Source of the DNA: Sphingobacterium spiritivorum
Lineage (GTDB): Bacteria > Bacteroidota > Bacteroidia > Sphingobacteriales > Sphingobacteriaceae
Assembly (NCBI RefSeq): GCF_016725325.1
Contig: NZ_CP068083.1
Span: 3,906,001 to 3,970,000 of the forward strand
DNA length: 64,000 nt
Direction: 5' to 3'
The notes under the pieces were generated by a model. It did no database searches. It was not told the origin of the DNA and saw nothing but the letters and a program-made list of their open reading frames with translations. This document shows positions 17,702-26,850 of this stretch, one piece after another. The translations under genes were made by a program, and so were the position numbers. Numbering within the stretch: position 1 is the stretch's first letter; the number at the start of each line of letters is the position of its first letter.

Positions 17702-17860
17702 TATTTTATTAGTGTTAAATAATTATGAAGATTACAGGAAAGGTTCGCGGTATTCTCGCTTGAATTGTTGCGTTCAGAAAGATAAATCCGGAAAAAATAA
17801 GAAGGAAAGGGGAGAAATTTCAGTGATAATGGATTTCACTTTTTCCTGACTACAGGAAAT

Positions 17861-17888
17861 AAAAATACCCCTGAGAAGTTCAGGGGTA
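17861..17888 (-). terminator. Terminator of aconitase gene
   Basis: A 9-bp stem TACCCCTGA/TCAGGGGTA (17866-17874 with 17880-17888), loop GAAGT, is followed on the minus strand by a run of six A/T ending in TTTTT (17861-17865). It lies 22 bp after the acnA stop. Confidence 0.85.
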
Positions 17889-17910
17889 GATGCTATATTC
17901 AGTCAGCTTG

Positions 17911-20685
17911 TTAATTATTCTTCAGGTATTCTCTCAATACATATTGCAGGATACCGTCATTCTTGTAATATTCTATCTCTATAGCGGAATCTAACCGGGC
18001 TTTGACTTTGAAGTCGGTTACTTTGCCGGATGGATGAACAGCTTTTACGTCCAGTAATTTGTGCGGACTCAGGTTTTCAGCCAGTCCTGTAATATTAAAC
18101 GTTTCTGTTCCGTCCAGTCCCAGAGATTCGGCATTCTGGCCTTCTAGAAACACCAAAGGTGCTACACCCATACCGACCAGATTACTACGGTGTATACGTT
18201 CAAAGCTTTCCGCTATCACTGCTTTTATGCCCAACAGGAATGTTCCTTTGGCAGCCCAGTCTCTGGAAGACCCTGATCCGTATTCTTTACCTGCCAATAC
18301 AATAAGCGGCGTATGGTCTTTCTGATAAGCCATGGCAGTCTCATATACGGTATTGACTTCGTTATCTGGAAAATAGATGCTGTATCCACCTTCTTTATCG
18401 ACGATCTTATTCTTGATACGTACATTGGCAAAAGTACCCCGCATCATAACTTCGTGATTTCCTCTTCTGGATCCGTAGGAGTTGAAGTCAGCCTGCGCAA
18501 CATCGTGAGCCAGTAAGTACTGGCCTGCTGAAGTGTTATCTCTGAATGAACCCGCAGGGGAGATGTGGTCTGTCGTGACTGAATCTCCTAGATATAATAA
18601 CACCCGTGCATCTTTGATATCGGTTACCGGATTTAAAGTCTCTTTCAGCCCCTCAAAGAATGGTGACTCTTTGATATAGGTAGAATCGGATTTCCATTCG
18701 TAGTTTTGTTCCAGATTGACCTGCAGATTCTGCCAGTCTGTAGACCCGTCAAAGATGACATCATATACTTCCTGAAAATCTTCCTGTTTCACACAGTCAT
18801 TGATCGTCCGGATAATCTCTTCACGGCTTGGCCATATATCTTTCAGATATACCGGATTGCCATTCGGATCATAATCCAACGGATCTTCCAGCAGGTTGAT
18901 ATCCACACGGCCTACCAGCGCATAGGCAACTACGAGCATAGGTGACATGAGGAAGTTCATTTTTACCTGCGGATGTACACGGGCTTCGAAATTCCGGTTA
19001 CCGGACAAAACGGATGCCACTACCAGCTCGCCTTTATCTACGGCTTCGGCAATATGCGGAGGAAGGGGGCCTGAGTTGCCGATACAGGAAGTACAGCCGT
19101 ATCCAACGGTATGAAAACGTAAAGCATCCAGATCTACATTCAGTCCGGCACGTTCCAGATATTGAGTGACGACTTTAGATCCCGGAGCCAGAGATGTTTT
19201 GACCCAGGATTTGGTCCGCAATCCTTTTTCTACCGCATTGCGGGCCAGTAGTCCGGCGCCGATCATGACGGCAGGATTGGAGGTATTGGTACAACTGGTG
19301 ATGGCGGCAATCACAATACTGCCATCGCTCAGGATAAATTCTTTATTCTTATGCTTGATGCGTACAGATTGTATGGCTTCTTTATCCACCTGAAAATTAT
19401 TGGGTGCCGTGAGTGGAACTTTTCCAAAGGTGAATTCAGTTCCTGATCCGCCATCTGCCAGCCAGGCAGCTTCCCGCCGATCCTGAAAAGGCTGGTATTC
19501 TCTGTTGTGTTCTTTATCCAGCAAGGTAGCAAATTTGCTTCCCAGTTCTTTGACGATGATCTTGTCCTGCGGACGTTTTGGACCAGACACGGTAGGTTCT
19601 AATGTAGACAGGTCAAATTCGACTAAAGACGAATACTGAATGTTTTCATGACCGGTACGCCACAACAGATTTTCCTTACAATAGGTTTCTACAATCTGTA
19701 TCTGCTCTTTAGAACGATTGGTGGCGTGCATATATTCCAGTGTGCGGTTGTCAATAGGGAAGTAGGTCACTGTACAGCCAAATTCCGGAGACATATTGGA
19801 GATTGTAGCACGATCCGTCACCGTCAGGTTGTCCAGTCCTTCGCCGAAGACTTCCACAAATTTGCCTACTACGCCTTTATCTCTTAATATTTTGGTAATA
19901 GAAAGCACCATATCCGTAGCGGTACAGGCATCCGGGATATTTCCGGTAAGTTTCAGACCGATGACTTCAGGACAGGTAAAAAAGATGGGCTGTCCCAGCA
20001 TTGCGGCTTCTGCTTCGATACCACCTACACCCCAGCCAATCACACCGATACCATTTACCATCGGGGTATGTGAATCGGTACCGACTAAAGAATCCGGAAA
20101 TAACCAGCCTTCTCTGCCGATGACGCCCTTGGCCAGATATTCCAGATTGACCTGATGACAGATTCCCATTCCGGGAGGGACAACTGTAAAATTACGGAGT
20201 CCTTTTTGCGCCCATTTCAGGAGCTCATAGCGTTCGGTATTACGGTCGTATTCGAGCTGTACATTTTTATCATAGGAATAATCTGTGCCGAAGTAATCTA
20301 CCTGTACGGAATGGTCAATGACCAGATCCACAGGGATAGCCGGATTTATCTTTTGTCCGTCTTTACCGTGGCGTACATATTCTGCCCGCAGAGAGGCCAT
20401 ATCCACGACAGCAGGTACGCCGGTGAAATCCTGCATCAGGATACGCGCCGGCTTGAAGGGTATATCTTTGTCTACCGGTGCCGGTGACCAGTGAAGCAAT
20501 GTATTGACATGTTCATCGGTAATGCTGAACCCGTCAAAATTGCGGAGTACATTTTCCAATAAAATCCGGATACTGAACGGAAGATGATCTACCGAACCTC
20601 CGGGAAGGTTTTTCAGCGAACTGTAATGATAGGTTGTGCCATTAACATCAAGTTTCTGAAGTGATTTTGCTTTAGATGTGTCCAT
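17911..20685 (-). CDS. acnA: Aconitate hydratase A
   Basis: 924 residues, full length for the AcnA/IRP-type enzyme, which isomerises citrate to isocitrate in the TCA cycle. The three [4Fe-4S] cysteines are Cys465 (ITSCTNTSNP), Cys531 and Cys534 (GCTSCIG), with the family spacing. Other landmarks are DSHTPM, the swivel-domain motif KEYGSGSSRDWAAKG and the RSNLVGMGV segment. The gene stands alone on the minus strand with its own terminator. Nothing suggests special regulation. Confidence 0.98.
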   Translation of the reverse strand: MDTSKAKSLQKLDVNGTTYHYSSLKNLPGGSVDHLPFSIRILLENVLRNFDGFSITDEHVNTLLHWSPAPVDKDIPFKPARILMQDFTGVPAVVDMASLRAEYVRHGKDGQKINPAIPVDLVIDHSVQVDYFGTDYSYDKNVQLEYDRNTERYELLKWAQKGLRNFTVVPPGMGICHQVNLEYLAKGVIGREGWLFPDSLVGTDSHTPMVNGIGVIGWGVGGIEAEAAMLGQPIFFTCPEVIGLKLTGNIPDACTATDMVLSITKILRDKGVVGKFVEVFGEGLDNLTVTDRATISNMSPEFGCTVTYFPIDNRTLEYMHATNRSKEQIQIVETYCKENLLWRTGHENIQYSSLVEFDLSTLEPTVSGPKRPQDKIIVKELGSKFATLLDKEHNREYQPFQDRREAAWLADGGSGTEFTFGKVPLTAPNNFQVDKEAIQSVRIKHKNKEFILSDGSIVIAAITSCTNTSNPAVMIGAGLLARNAVEKGLRTKSWVKTSLAPGSKVVTQYLERAGLNVDLDALRFHTVGYGCTSCIGNSGPLPPHIAEAVDKGELVVASVLSGNRNFEARVHPQVKMNFLMSPMLVVAYALVGRVDINLLEDPLDYDPNGNPVYLKDIWPSREEIIRTINDCVKQEDFQEVYDVIFDGSTDWQNLQVNLEQNYEWKSDSTYIKESPFFEGLKETLNPVTDIKDARVLLYLGDSVTTDHISPAGSFRDNTSAGQYLLAHDVAQADFNSYGSRRGNHEVMMRGTFANVRIKNKIVDKEGGYSIYFPDNEVNTVYETAMAYQKDHTPLIVLAGKEYGSGSSRDWAAKGTFLLGIKAVIAESFERIHRSNLVGMGVAPLVFLEGQNAESLGLDGTETFNITGLAENLSPHKLLDVKAVHPSGKVTDFKVKARLDSAIEIEYYKNDGILQYVLREYLKNN

Positions 20686-20884
20686 AAATTATCTCTCTTG
20701 TATAGTATTAACAAGTGATTTTTGAAATCGTTGTCAAAAAAATGAAATTTTCGCTCAGGACTGTTTTGTTTCAGATACGGCTGTCATCTTCCTGTTGCCA
20801 ACGATCTTTCGGCTGAGGGAAAACCGGAATTTAAAACAGGCAAGATTGTGTCTTTCTGCGCCTGTTCTTTGCTGTTGAAATACG

Positions 20885-20892
20885 TATCTTTG
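20885..20892 (+). promoter_or_regulatory. -7 element of mnmE, four bases before ATG
   Basis: TATCTTTG matches TAnnTTTG exactly and ends four bases before the mnmE start codon. Transcription from it would begin at or within a base or two of the ATG, giving a leaderless mRNA. No clear -33 TTG at ideal spacing. Confidence 0.5.
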
Positions 20893-20896
20893 CAGC

Positions 20897-22273
20897 ATGT
20901 CTACATCTTCTATTCAACAACAAGAGACTATAGTTGCATTGGCTACGGCCAATGGTAATGGTGCTATCGCTGTGATCCGTCTTTCGGGCAAGGATGCTAT
21001 TGAAATTGCCAATCAGGTTTTTCGTGGCAAGGATCTTTCTGCCCAACCTTCTCATACGGTTCATTTCGGTACGATCCGGGATGGAGAAGAAATTCTGGAT
21101 GAGGTACTTGTCACTTTATTTGTAGGCCCTAATTCTTATACGAAGGAGCATGTGGTGGAAATATCTACACACAACTCTAAATATATTATCGAACGTATTA
21201 TCAGCTTGCTGATCCGCAAGGGGGCAAGGGCTGCCAAACCCGGAGAATTTACACTGCGTGCTTTCCTGAACGGTGGTATGGATCTTTCGCAGGCAGAGGC
21301 GGTGGCGGATCTGATTGCGTCTAATTCGGCGGCATCCCATCAGATCGCTATGCAGCAGATGCGGGGCGGGTTTTCCAATCAGCTGCGGAAGCTGCGGGAT
21401 GATCTGATTCATTTTGCTTCTCTTATCGAACTGGAACTTGACTTTTCGGAGGAGGATGTGGAGTTTGCAAACCGGGATCAGCTGAAGCTGCTGATTCTAC
21501 AGATCAATTCGGTAGTGCGAAAACTGATTCAGTCTTTTGAACAGGGGAATGTGCTCAAAAATGGCGTTCCGGTGGTTATTGCCGGCAAACCGAATGTGGG
21601 TAAATCTACTTTGCTGAATGCCCTGCTGAATGAGGAGCGTGCTATTGTATCGGATATCGCCGGTACTACACGGGATACAATCGAAGATGAGATTAATATT
21701 CATGGGGTGACGTTCCGTTTTATTGATACGGCAGGTATACGCGAAACGGTAGATGTGATTGAGGCAAAGGGTGTGGAGCGTACCCGAGAAAAGATGAAAC
21801 AGGCTCGCCTGATTATCTATCTCTTTGATCCGGTACAGGATACGATTGCAGATGTGGAAACACAACTGGAAGAGGTGCGAAGCCTGAATATTCCTTTTGT
21901 TACTATTATCAATAAGTCGGATCTGCTGTCGGAAGAACAGCGTGCTGAATATCAGTCTCTTTCTCCGGTATTTATTTCTGCCAAGGAGCAGATCGGCGTC
22001 GAGGAACTGAAGGATGAACTGCTGCGTCAGGTGAACCTGGCTAATCTGAATACGGATGATGTAATGGTCACTAATATTCGCCATGTCGAGGCGCTGCAGC
22101 ATACGGAAGATTCGCTGGGCAGAGTGCTGTTTGGTATTGATAATCCGGTCACTTCTGACTTTCTGGCTATGGATATCCGCCAGGCGCTGTATCATCTGGG
22201 AGAAATCACGGGTAGTGTATCTACGGATGATCTGCTGGATAATATATTTAGTAAGTTTTGTATCGGGAAGTAA
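20897..22273 (+). CDS. mnmE: tRNA modification GTPase MnmE
   Basis: 458 residues, full length. The N-terminal formyl-tetrahydrofolate-binding domain (TIVALATANGNGAIAVIRLS) is followed by helical segments around the inserted G domain: GKPNVGKS from residue 230, DTAGI and NKSD. The C-terminus is the diagnostic FCIGK. With MnmG it installs the 5-carboxymethylaminomethyl group on wobble uridine 34 of several tRNAs in the cytoplasm. Local GC content is higher than in the block that follows, so the left border of the accessory region lies right after this gene. Confidence 0.98.
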   Translation: MSTSSIQQQETIVALATANGNGAIAVIRLSGKDAIEIANQVFRGKDLSAQPSHTVHFGTIRDGEEILDEVLVTLFVGPNSYTKEHVVEISTHNSKYIIERIISLLIRKGARAAKPGEFTLRAFLNGGMDLSQAEAVADLIASNSAASHQIAMQQMRGGFSNQLRKLRDDLIHFASLIELELDFSEEDVEFANRDQLKLLILQINSVVRKLIQSFEQGNVLKNGVPVVIAGKPNVGKSTLLNALLNEERAIVSDIAGTTRDTIEDEINIHGVTFRFIDTAGIRETVDVIEAKGVERTREKMKQARLIIYLFDPVQDTIADVETQLEEVRSLNIPFVTIINKSDLLSEEQRAEYQSLSPVFISAKEQIGVEELKDELLRQVNLANLNTDDVMVTNIRHVEALQHTEDSLGRVLFGIDNPVTSDFLAMDIRQALYHLGEITGSVSTDDLLDNIFSKFCIGK

Positions 22274-22383
22274 AGCTGTTTTACTTTGTGTTTCTTAGCT
22301 TGTTAACAGTTTTTTAGTTCTTTTTGACTTTTCTTTGAATTAGATACTCTGATTGAACTGTTATGCTGTAAAGTTTTAAAAAG

Positions 22384-23130
22384 ATGAAGATTCAAATAAT
22401 CAGTGATTTACATCAGGAGTTTGGTCTTACAGAATTGTCTTTTGATAATGCTGATGTTGTTGTGATTGCTGGAGACGTAAATTTAGGGATAAAGGGATTA
22501 CATTGGATACAGTCAAGAATCAAAGATAAGCCTGTAATTTATGTACTGGGAAATCATGAGTATTATAAAAACTCTTATCCTAAAATCTTAAATAAACTGA
22601 AGACATTAGCTGAAAATTCAAATGTTCATTTATTAGAGGATTCATATATTGATATAGATAATATTCGATTCCACGGTTGCACGTTATGGACAGATTTTTC
22701 AGTATTTGGTAATTCAGTGGAATATGGTATCATTTGTCAGTCTACGATGAACGATTACAAAATGATTAGGCGCGATCCTTCTTACTCAAAGATTCGTTCC
22801 GTTGATACTTTTCAAATTCATCAGGTGTCACGGAAATGGTTAGAAGGAAGTTTGCAAGGTTCTGAGAAATCTAAAAATATTGTAGTTACACATCATGCGC
22901 CAAGTTTACAGTCTGTACCAACAGAATATAAAAATGATCCTGTATCGGCTGCTTATGCTTCTGATATGGAAGATTTTATTTTAATGCATCAACCAGATTT
23001 CTGGATTCATGGTCATATCCATACACCAAGCCGATATCATATTGGCAAAACAGAAATTATCTGTAATCCGCATGGATATATAGATGAACCTTATAATGGT
23101 TATGAAAAGGAATTGGTTGTTGAAGTATAG
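22384..23130 (+). CDS. Cytosolic metallophosphoesterase
   Basis: 248 residues, no signal peptide. All calcineurin-like motifs are present: ISDLHQEFG, AGDVNLG, GNHEYY, VTHHAP and GHIHTPS. The spacing resembles small Icc/YkuE-like phosphoesterases; substrate unknown. Base composition is clearly more AT-rich than mnmE, and it opens a block of accessory genes. Its last 31 bases overlap the 3' end of the small convergent gene. A role in the neighbouring defence-type genes is possible but unsupported; phosphoesterases of this size also occur as stand-alone housekeeping enzymes. Confidence 0.85.
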   Translation: MKIQIISDLHQEFGLTELSFDNADVVVIAGDVNLGIKGLHWIQSRIKDKPVIYVLGNHEYYKNSYPKILNKLKTLAENSNVHLLEDSYIDIDNIRFHGCTLWTDFSVFGNSVEYGIICQSTMNDYKMIRRDPSYSKIRSVDTFQIHQVSRKWLEGSLQGSEKSKNIVVTHHAPSLQSVPTEYKNDPVSAAYASDMEDFILMHQPDFWIHGHIHTPSRYHIGKTEIICNPHGYIDEPYNGYEKELVVEV

Positions 23131-23393
23131 GCTGAAGTAGTAATTATGAAAATGTACATAAAGATTATTTTTCTCATATCTTTTTGTGTAGCACCGCAGT
23201 AATACTTCTTTCCATCTTTAGCACCATCCCATACACTAGTTACACCTTGGATTTTACTTGGAACCTCTTTTTCCAGACGGATTAGTTTTTTACAAACTTT
23301 TCTAAAAGTTCTATTCCATCGCCTTTTGTCTTGTTTTTCTGTTTCAGCTGTAGTGATTCCGAATATTTTAGTTTTACGTAATGATCGAGACAT
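23100..23393 (-). CDS. Small basic conserved hypothetical protein
   Basis: 97 residues from the ATG at 23393. The N-terminus MSRSLRKTKIFGITTAE, rich in Lys/Arg (KQDKRRWNRTFRKVCKKLIR), resembles a recurring family of short MSRSxRKT proteins of unknown function. A GATQKDMRK segment near residue 75 probably marks the ancestral end; the hydrophobic tail after it (IIFMYIFIITTSAYTS) runs into the convergent phosphoesterase gene. A good -7 element lies 18 bp upstream. Very basic, so nucleic-acid contact is conceivable; function not known. Confidence 0.6.
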   Translation of the reverse strand: MSRSLRKTKIFGITTAETEKQDKRRWNRTFRKVCKKLIRLEKEVPSKIQGVTSVWDGAKDGKKYYCGATQKDMRKIIFMYIFIITTSAYTSTTNSFS

Positions 23394-23410
23394 GGTTGTT
23401 TTGTTTAACA

Positions 23411-23418
23411 CAAATATA
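23411..23418 (-). promoter_or_regulatory. -7 element of the small basic gene
   Basis: On the minus strand TATATTTG matches TAnnTTTG exactly and lies 18 bp before the ATG at 23393. It supports the short form of the gene, since a longer in-frame start at 23444 would lie upstream of this promoter. Confidence 0.45.
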
Positions 23419-23658
23419 ATTAATAGCACATCCAACATGTACATTGAACATTTTGCTGATTATTTTCTTTTTTTATTAATATCTATTAAATTCACTTCAA
23501 TAGATGATATCATAAATACATCCGATCTTGGCATAGAATCAGGTAAATAAATTCAAAAGTTAAAAATATTTTTTTCTTATCAGTAGCTGTTTTATTTTTA
23601 GGGACACTTACAATTCGAATATAGATTATGATTTTAAAACGGAAAATTAATCAATAAA

Positions 23659-24876
23659 ATGAATAGACTAATACTAATCGGTAATGGTTTTGATTTAGCG
23701 CATGGATTGAAAACTAGTTATAAGGATTTTATCTTTTGGTATTTAGACGAATGTTTTAATCAAGCAGGAATATACGCGAATGGCCATTATTTTGAAGATG
23801 ATTTTCTTCGTGTTGAAGTTGTAGAATATTATAGGCGCATGGATCTTGTCGAAAATGCTGGTGACAGGGGACTAAGCAGATATTTGTACGAAAATAAAAT
23901 CTTAAAATTATATTTGGATTTTGAGCCTACTCGAGAATATGTTGCTTCTGACAATATTGAAAAATATAGATATATAAATACAATTCTCGCTCATAATGTA
24001 TCCTTTAAATCGATATTTTTCAAACAACTTATTTATACATGTTTAGACTGCGGATGGGTTGATATTGAACAAGAATATTTTGATGCACTGAAGAAATTTA
24101 ATGATTCAGATAATGTCCATGATTTGGAATATATCCAAACTTTGAATAATCAATTCGCTTTTTTAAAAAGTAAGCTTGAAGAGTATTTAACACTAGAAGA
24201 TAATAGTTTTGATCAAATAGTAAATTATCCTCTTGGCAAATTATTAAGTCAGGGCTTTAATTATGAGGATTTTGAGACAAGTATGGGGGATGATGAATTG
24301 AGATTTAAGTTAGGTTTAGATCATTCCGTTAACGGAGGTAATATCATTCAACATAAAGCGCATATTTTGAATTTTAACTACACCAATACATGTTATTCTT
24401 ATTTAGCAGAACTAAGAAAAAGAACCTTTTCTCAAGTTGCTATAAACCATATTCATGGTCAATTAAATAATGCTAATAACCCGATTATATTTGGTTTTGG
24501 AGATGAGCATGATAAGGATTATGCTTTATTTGAAGAACAACGCAATAATAAACTTTTCGAGCATGTGAAGTCGTATCATTACTTGAAAACACCTAATTAT
24601 CGTGACTTAATACGATTCTTGAATGAAGACCATTATCAAGTTTTTGTTTTAGGACATTCTTGCGGCCTATCAGATCGAACCATGTTTAAAGAAATATTTG
24701 ATCATGAGAATTGTAAGTCTGTAAAGATATTCCATCACAAACGTGCTGATGGCACTACAGATTTCTTTGATAAAACTATTAATCTGGGACGTCATTTTAG
24801 TGATAAAGGACGTATGCGGAAGCTAATAGTAAATTTTAATGATGCAGATGCTGTTCCGCAGTTTGAAAAGAAATAA
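23659..24876 (+). CDS. AbiH-family abortive infection protein
   Basis: 405 residues. The N-terminus LILIGNGFDLAHGLKTSYKDF is the hallmark of AbiH (bacteriophage abortive infection). NFNYTNT near residue 238, NHIHGQLN and FGFGDEHDKDYA follow in family order, then FVLGHSCGLSDRTMF, which suggests a nucleotide- or ligand-binding Rossmann-like fold. AbiH proteins are reported to block phage multiplication by an unknown mechanism, acting as single genes. It is AT-rich, alone on its strand, and directly followed by a broken McrC-like fragment. The upstream 200 bp hold no further gene. Confidence 0.85.
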   Translation: MNRLILIGNGFDLAHGLKTSYKDFIFWYLDECFNQAGIYANGHYFEDDFLRVEVVEYYRRMDLVENAGDRGLSRYLYENKILKLYLDFEPTREYVASDNIEKYRYINTILAHNVSFKSIFFKQLIYTCLDCGWVDIEQEYFDALKKFNDSDNVHDLEYIQTLNNQFAFLKSKLEEYLTLEDNSFDQIVNYPLGKLLSQGFNYEDFETSMGDDELRFKLGLDHSVNGGNIIQHKAHILNFNYTNTCYSYLAELRKRTFSQVAINHIHGQLNNANNPIIFGFGDEHDKDYALFEEQRNNKLFEHVKSYHYLKTPNYRDLIRFLNEDHYQVFVLGHSCGLSDRTMFKEIFDHENCKSVKIFHHKRADGTTDFFDKTINLGRHFSDKGRMRKLIVNFNDADAVPQFEKK

Positions 24877-24879
24877 GAT

Positions 24880-25103
24880 ATGTTAGCATATAAAGAATAT
24901 GGAAAGTCCTATCCCAGTTGTCGGAAAAATGCGGAATTTAGAAAGCAACTAAGGTAGTTCTACTTTATCCAGGTGAGGGTAAATTAATAGATAAACAATT
25001 TTATCTAAAAGACCAACCTGGATTTGATGATAAACATTGCCATATCTTGCAAATACCTGCTGACAATGATTTCAGACTGTTGAAGGATAATATGTGGATC
25101 TAA
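24880..25103 (+). pseudogene. Fragment of a McrC-like restriction protein, frameshifted
   Basis: Directly after the AbiH stop, two overlapping frames read MLAYKEYGKSYPS and then, after a frameshift near 24940, KATKVVLLYPGEGKLIDKQF, ending HCHILQIPADNDFRLL and a stop at 25101. The YQMLAYxxxYG followed by VxLLYP pattern is that of the C-terminal nuclease part of McrC. No start, no upstream portion and no mcrB are present. This is most likely what is left of a lost McrBC-type system. Family call rests on a short match. Confidence 0.55.
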
Positions 25104-25125
25104 TTAAAGTTTGTTTATTGTTTAA

Positions 25126-25159
25126 TTGTTCGTTATTTCAAACATAATAATTATTTTTG
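25126..25159 (+). promoter_or_regulatory. hipBA promoter
   Basis: TATTTTTG (25152-25159) is a perfect TAnnTTTG -7 element with TTG (25126-25128) 23 bp upstream as -33. Both elements fall on the arms and spacer of the inverted repeat, so a bound HipB dimer would block RNA polymerase. Confidence 0.6.
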
Positions 25160-25174
25160 TTTGAAATAACGAAC
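25128..25174. promoter_or_regulatory. HipB operator: perfect 16-bp inverted repeat
   Basis: GTTCGTTATTTCAAAC (25128-25143) and its exact reverse complement (25159-25174) are separated by 15 AT bases. The right arm ends 6 bp before the hipB ATG. HipB-type antitoxins autorepress by binding such repeats, alone and with HipA. Confidence 0.8.
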
Positions 25175-25180
25175 GTTTAG

Positions 25181-25462
25181 ATGAAAAGACAACCTGTTTT
25201 ACCGAAGTTTCAAGCTATATTGGAACAGATGGGCGGGAATATTAAACTTGCTCGGAAACGCCGTAAGTTGACTGCTGTGCAAGTAGCAGAACGGGCAGGT
25301 ATTGCACGTTCTACGTTATATCTTGTCGAAAAAGGTGATACAAGTGTTGCTATGGGGGCATATTTCAATGTATTACGTGTACTAGGTCTGCAAGATGATT
25401 TTTTAAAATTAGCAGCAGATGATGTTTTTGGACGTAAACTTCAGGATTTAGATTTGTTGTAA
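25181..25462 (+). CDS. hipB: HipB-like antitoxin (XRE family)
   Basis: 93 residues with one Cro/C1-type helix-turn-helix at about 17-72 (IKLARKRRKLTAVQVAERAGIARSTLYLVEKG). It is expected to dimerise, bind the inverted repeat just upstream, repress the operon and neutralise HipA. The gene ends one base before the hipA ATG, so translation is coupled. Confidence 0.88.
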   Translation: MKRQPVLPKFQAILEQMGGNIKLARKRRKLTAVQVAERAGIARSTLYLVEKGDTSVAMGAYFNVLRVLGLQDDFLKLAADDVFGRKLQDLDLL

Positions 25463-25463
25463 G

Positions 25464-26720
25464 ATGGCGGTAAATAAAACAGATATATACGTTTATGCAG
25501 ATTGGATAGGTTTATCGCAGTCAACATTGGTCGGTATTTTGTCAGCTCATCAGGCAAAAGGTCGTAAAGCATTTAGTTTTGAGTATGATAAACAATGGTT
25601 AAAGACCAATGCACAACGCTTAATTGATCCTGATATCCAATTCTATTCGGGACAACAATTTCCCAATAATAAAGAGAATTTCGGTGTTTTTCTGGATAGT
25701 ATGCCTGATACATGGGGTCGTACATTGATGAAACGTAGAGAAGCTCAACTTGCTAAAGCAAATGGAACGAAAGCCAAAACCTTATATGATATCCATTTTC
25801 TTTTAGGTGTTTATGACAAAACCAGAATGGGGGCTTTTCGTTTCAAACTTGATCCTGATGGTGATTTTTTGGATAATGATACGGAGAAATCAACACCGCC
25901 ATGGTCGACGGTTCGTGAATTGCAACAAGCCGTCGTTCATTATGAAAATGATGAAGAAAATGAAGCCATAAATAAGTGGTTAAAATTGCTCATTGCTCCA
26001 GGCTCATCTTTAGGAGGTGCTAGACCAAAAGCCAATATTTTAGATGAAAACAAAGATCTTTGGATAGCTAAATTTCCTTCAAAAAATGATACTATAGATA
26101 AAGCTGCGTGGGAATTTTTGACTTATAAGTTAGCCATAAATGCAGGCATTGAAATGACTGAATGTCGGTTAGAAAAAGTTAATGGTCAGTACCATACTTT
26201 TTTCACTAAACGATTTGATAGGGTCGGAACGGATAGAATTCATTTTTCATCGGCTATGACCATGACAGGAAATAACGAAGATACAATTAAAGATAATCAT
26301 GCAAGTTATTTAGATATTGTTGAATTTATACAGGATAATGGCTATCACGTCGATGATAACTTGGGTCAATTGTGGCGTAGAATCGTGTTTAATATTGCTG
26401 TCTCTAACACAGATGACCATCTTCGTAATCATGGATTTATTTTGAGTTCTGAAGGCTGGAGGTTGTCACCAGCTTATGATCTTAATCCCTCAATTGATAA
26501 AGATGGCTTAGCATTGAATATTGATATGCATAATAATGCTTTGGATTTTGATCTGGCAAAAAGTGTTGGTGAATATTTTAGGTTGAATGATAGTCAAATG
26601 AACAGTGTTATAGCCGAAGTTTTGACCGCAGTAGAAGGATGGGAAGTTATTGCGAAAGAAATAGGTATTTCAAGAGCTGAACAAGAGCTAATGAAATCTG
26701 CATTTAGAAATGATATTTAA
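25464..26720 (+). CDS. hipA: HipA-family serine/threonine kinase toxin
   Basis: 418 residues, full length. The kinase parts are visible: the phosphate loop SSLGGARPKA (~180-189), KFPSKND, the catalytic NTDDHLRNHG (~315-324) and the metal-binding AYDLNP (~337-342). Known HipA toxins phosphorylate aminoacyl-tRNA synthetases such as GltX and cause growth arrest. All catalytic motifs look intact. Position behind hipB with a conserved operator supports a working toxin-antitoxin pair; it could equally serve as a phage-defence module next to AbiH. Confidence 0.9.
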   Translation: MAVNKTDIYVYADWIGLSQSTLVGILSAHQAKGRKAFSFEYDKQWLKTNAQRLIDPDIQFYSGQQFPNNKENFGVFLDSMPDTWGRTLMKRREAQLAKANGTKAKTLYDIHFLLGVYDKTRMGAFRFKLDPDGDFLDNDTEKSTPPWSTVRELQQAVVHYENDEENEAINKWLKLLIAPGSSLGGARPKANILDENKDLWIAKFPSKNDTIDKAAWEFLTYKLAINAGIEMTECRLEKVNGQYHTFFTKRFDRVGTDRIHFSSAMTMTGNNEDTIKDNHASYLDIVEFIQDNGYHVDDNLGQLWRRIVFNIAVSNTDDHLRNHGFILSSEGWRLSPAYDLNPSIDKDGLALNIDMHNNALDFDLAKSVGEYFRLNDSQMNSVIAEVLTAVEGWEVIAKEIGISRAEQELMKSAFRNDI

Positions 26721-26850
26721 TTATTACAAAGGACGACTTCTCAGATAATAAATTGTTAAAAATTGATTATTGGTTGTTTTATCGGTAAGTAACAAATAAG
26801 AGTAATAAAATAACCCATACCGAACTTCTAAAAACAAAAAGAACTACAAC

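Noticed and set aside
21497..22195. Long antisense open frame (232 codons) within mnmE
   Set aside because: It lies wholly opposite a well-conserved gene, its translation has no recognisable domain and is rich in His, Arg and Ile as antisense frames are.
22274..22383. tRNA or attachment site after mnmE at the border of the accessory block
   Set aside because: No cloverleaf or CCA end could be seen, and no matching repeat was noticed at the other border near 27.7 kb.
23326..23550. Plus-strand 74-codon open frame between the small gene and abiH
   Set aside because: Low-complexity hydrophobic translation, overlaps the small gene's promoter and coding region in antisense, no domain.
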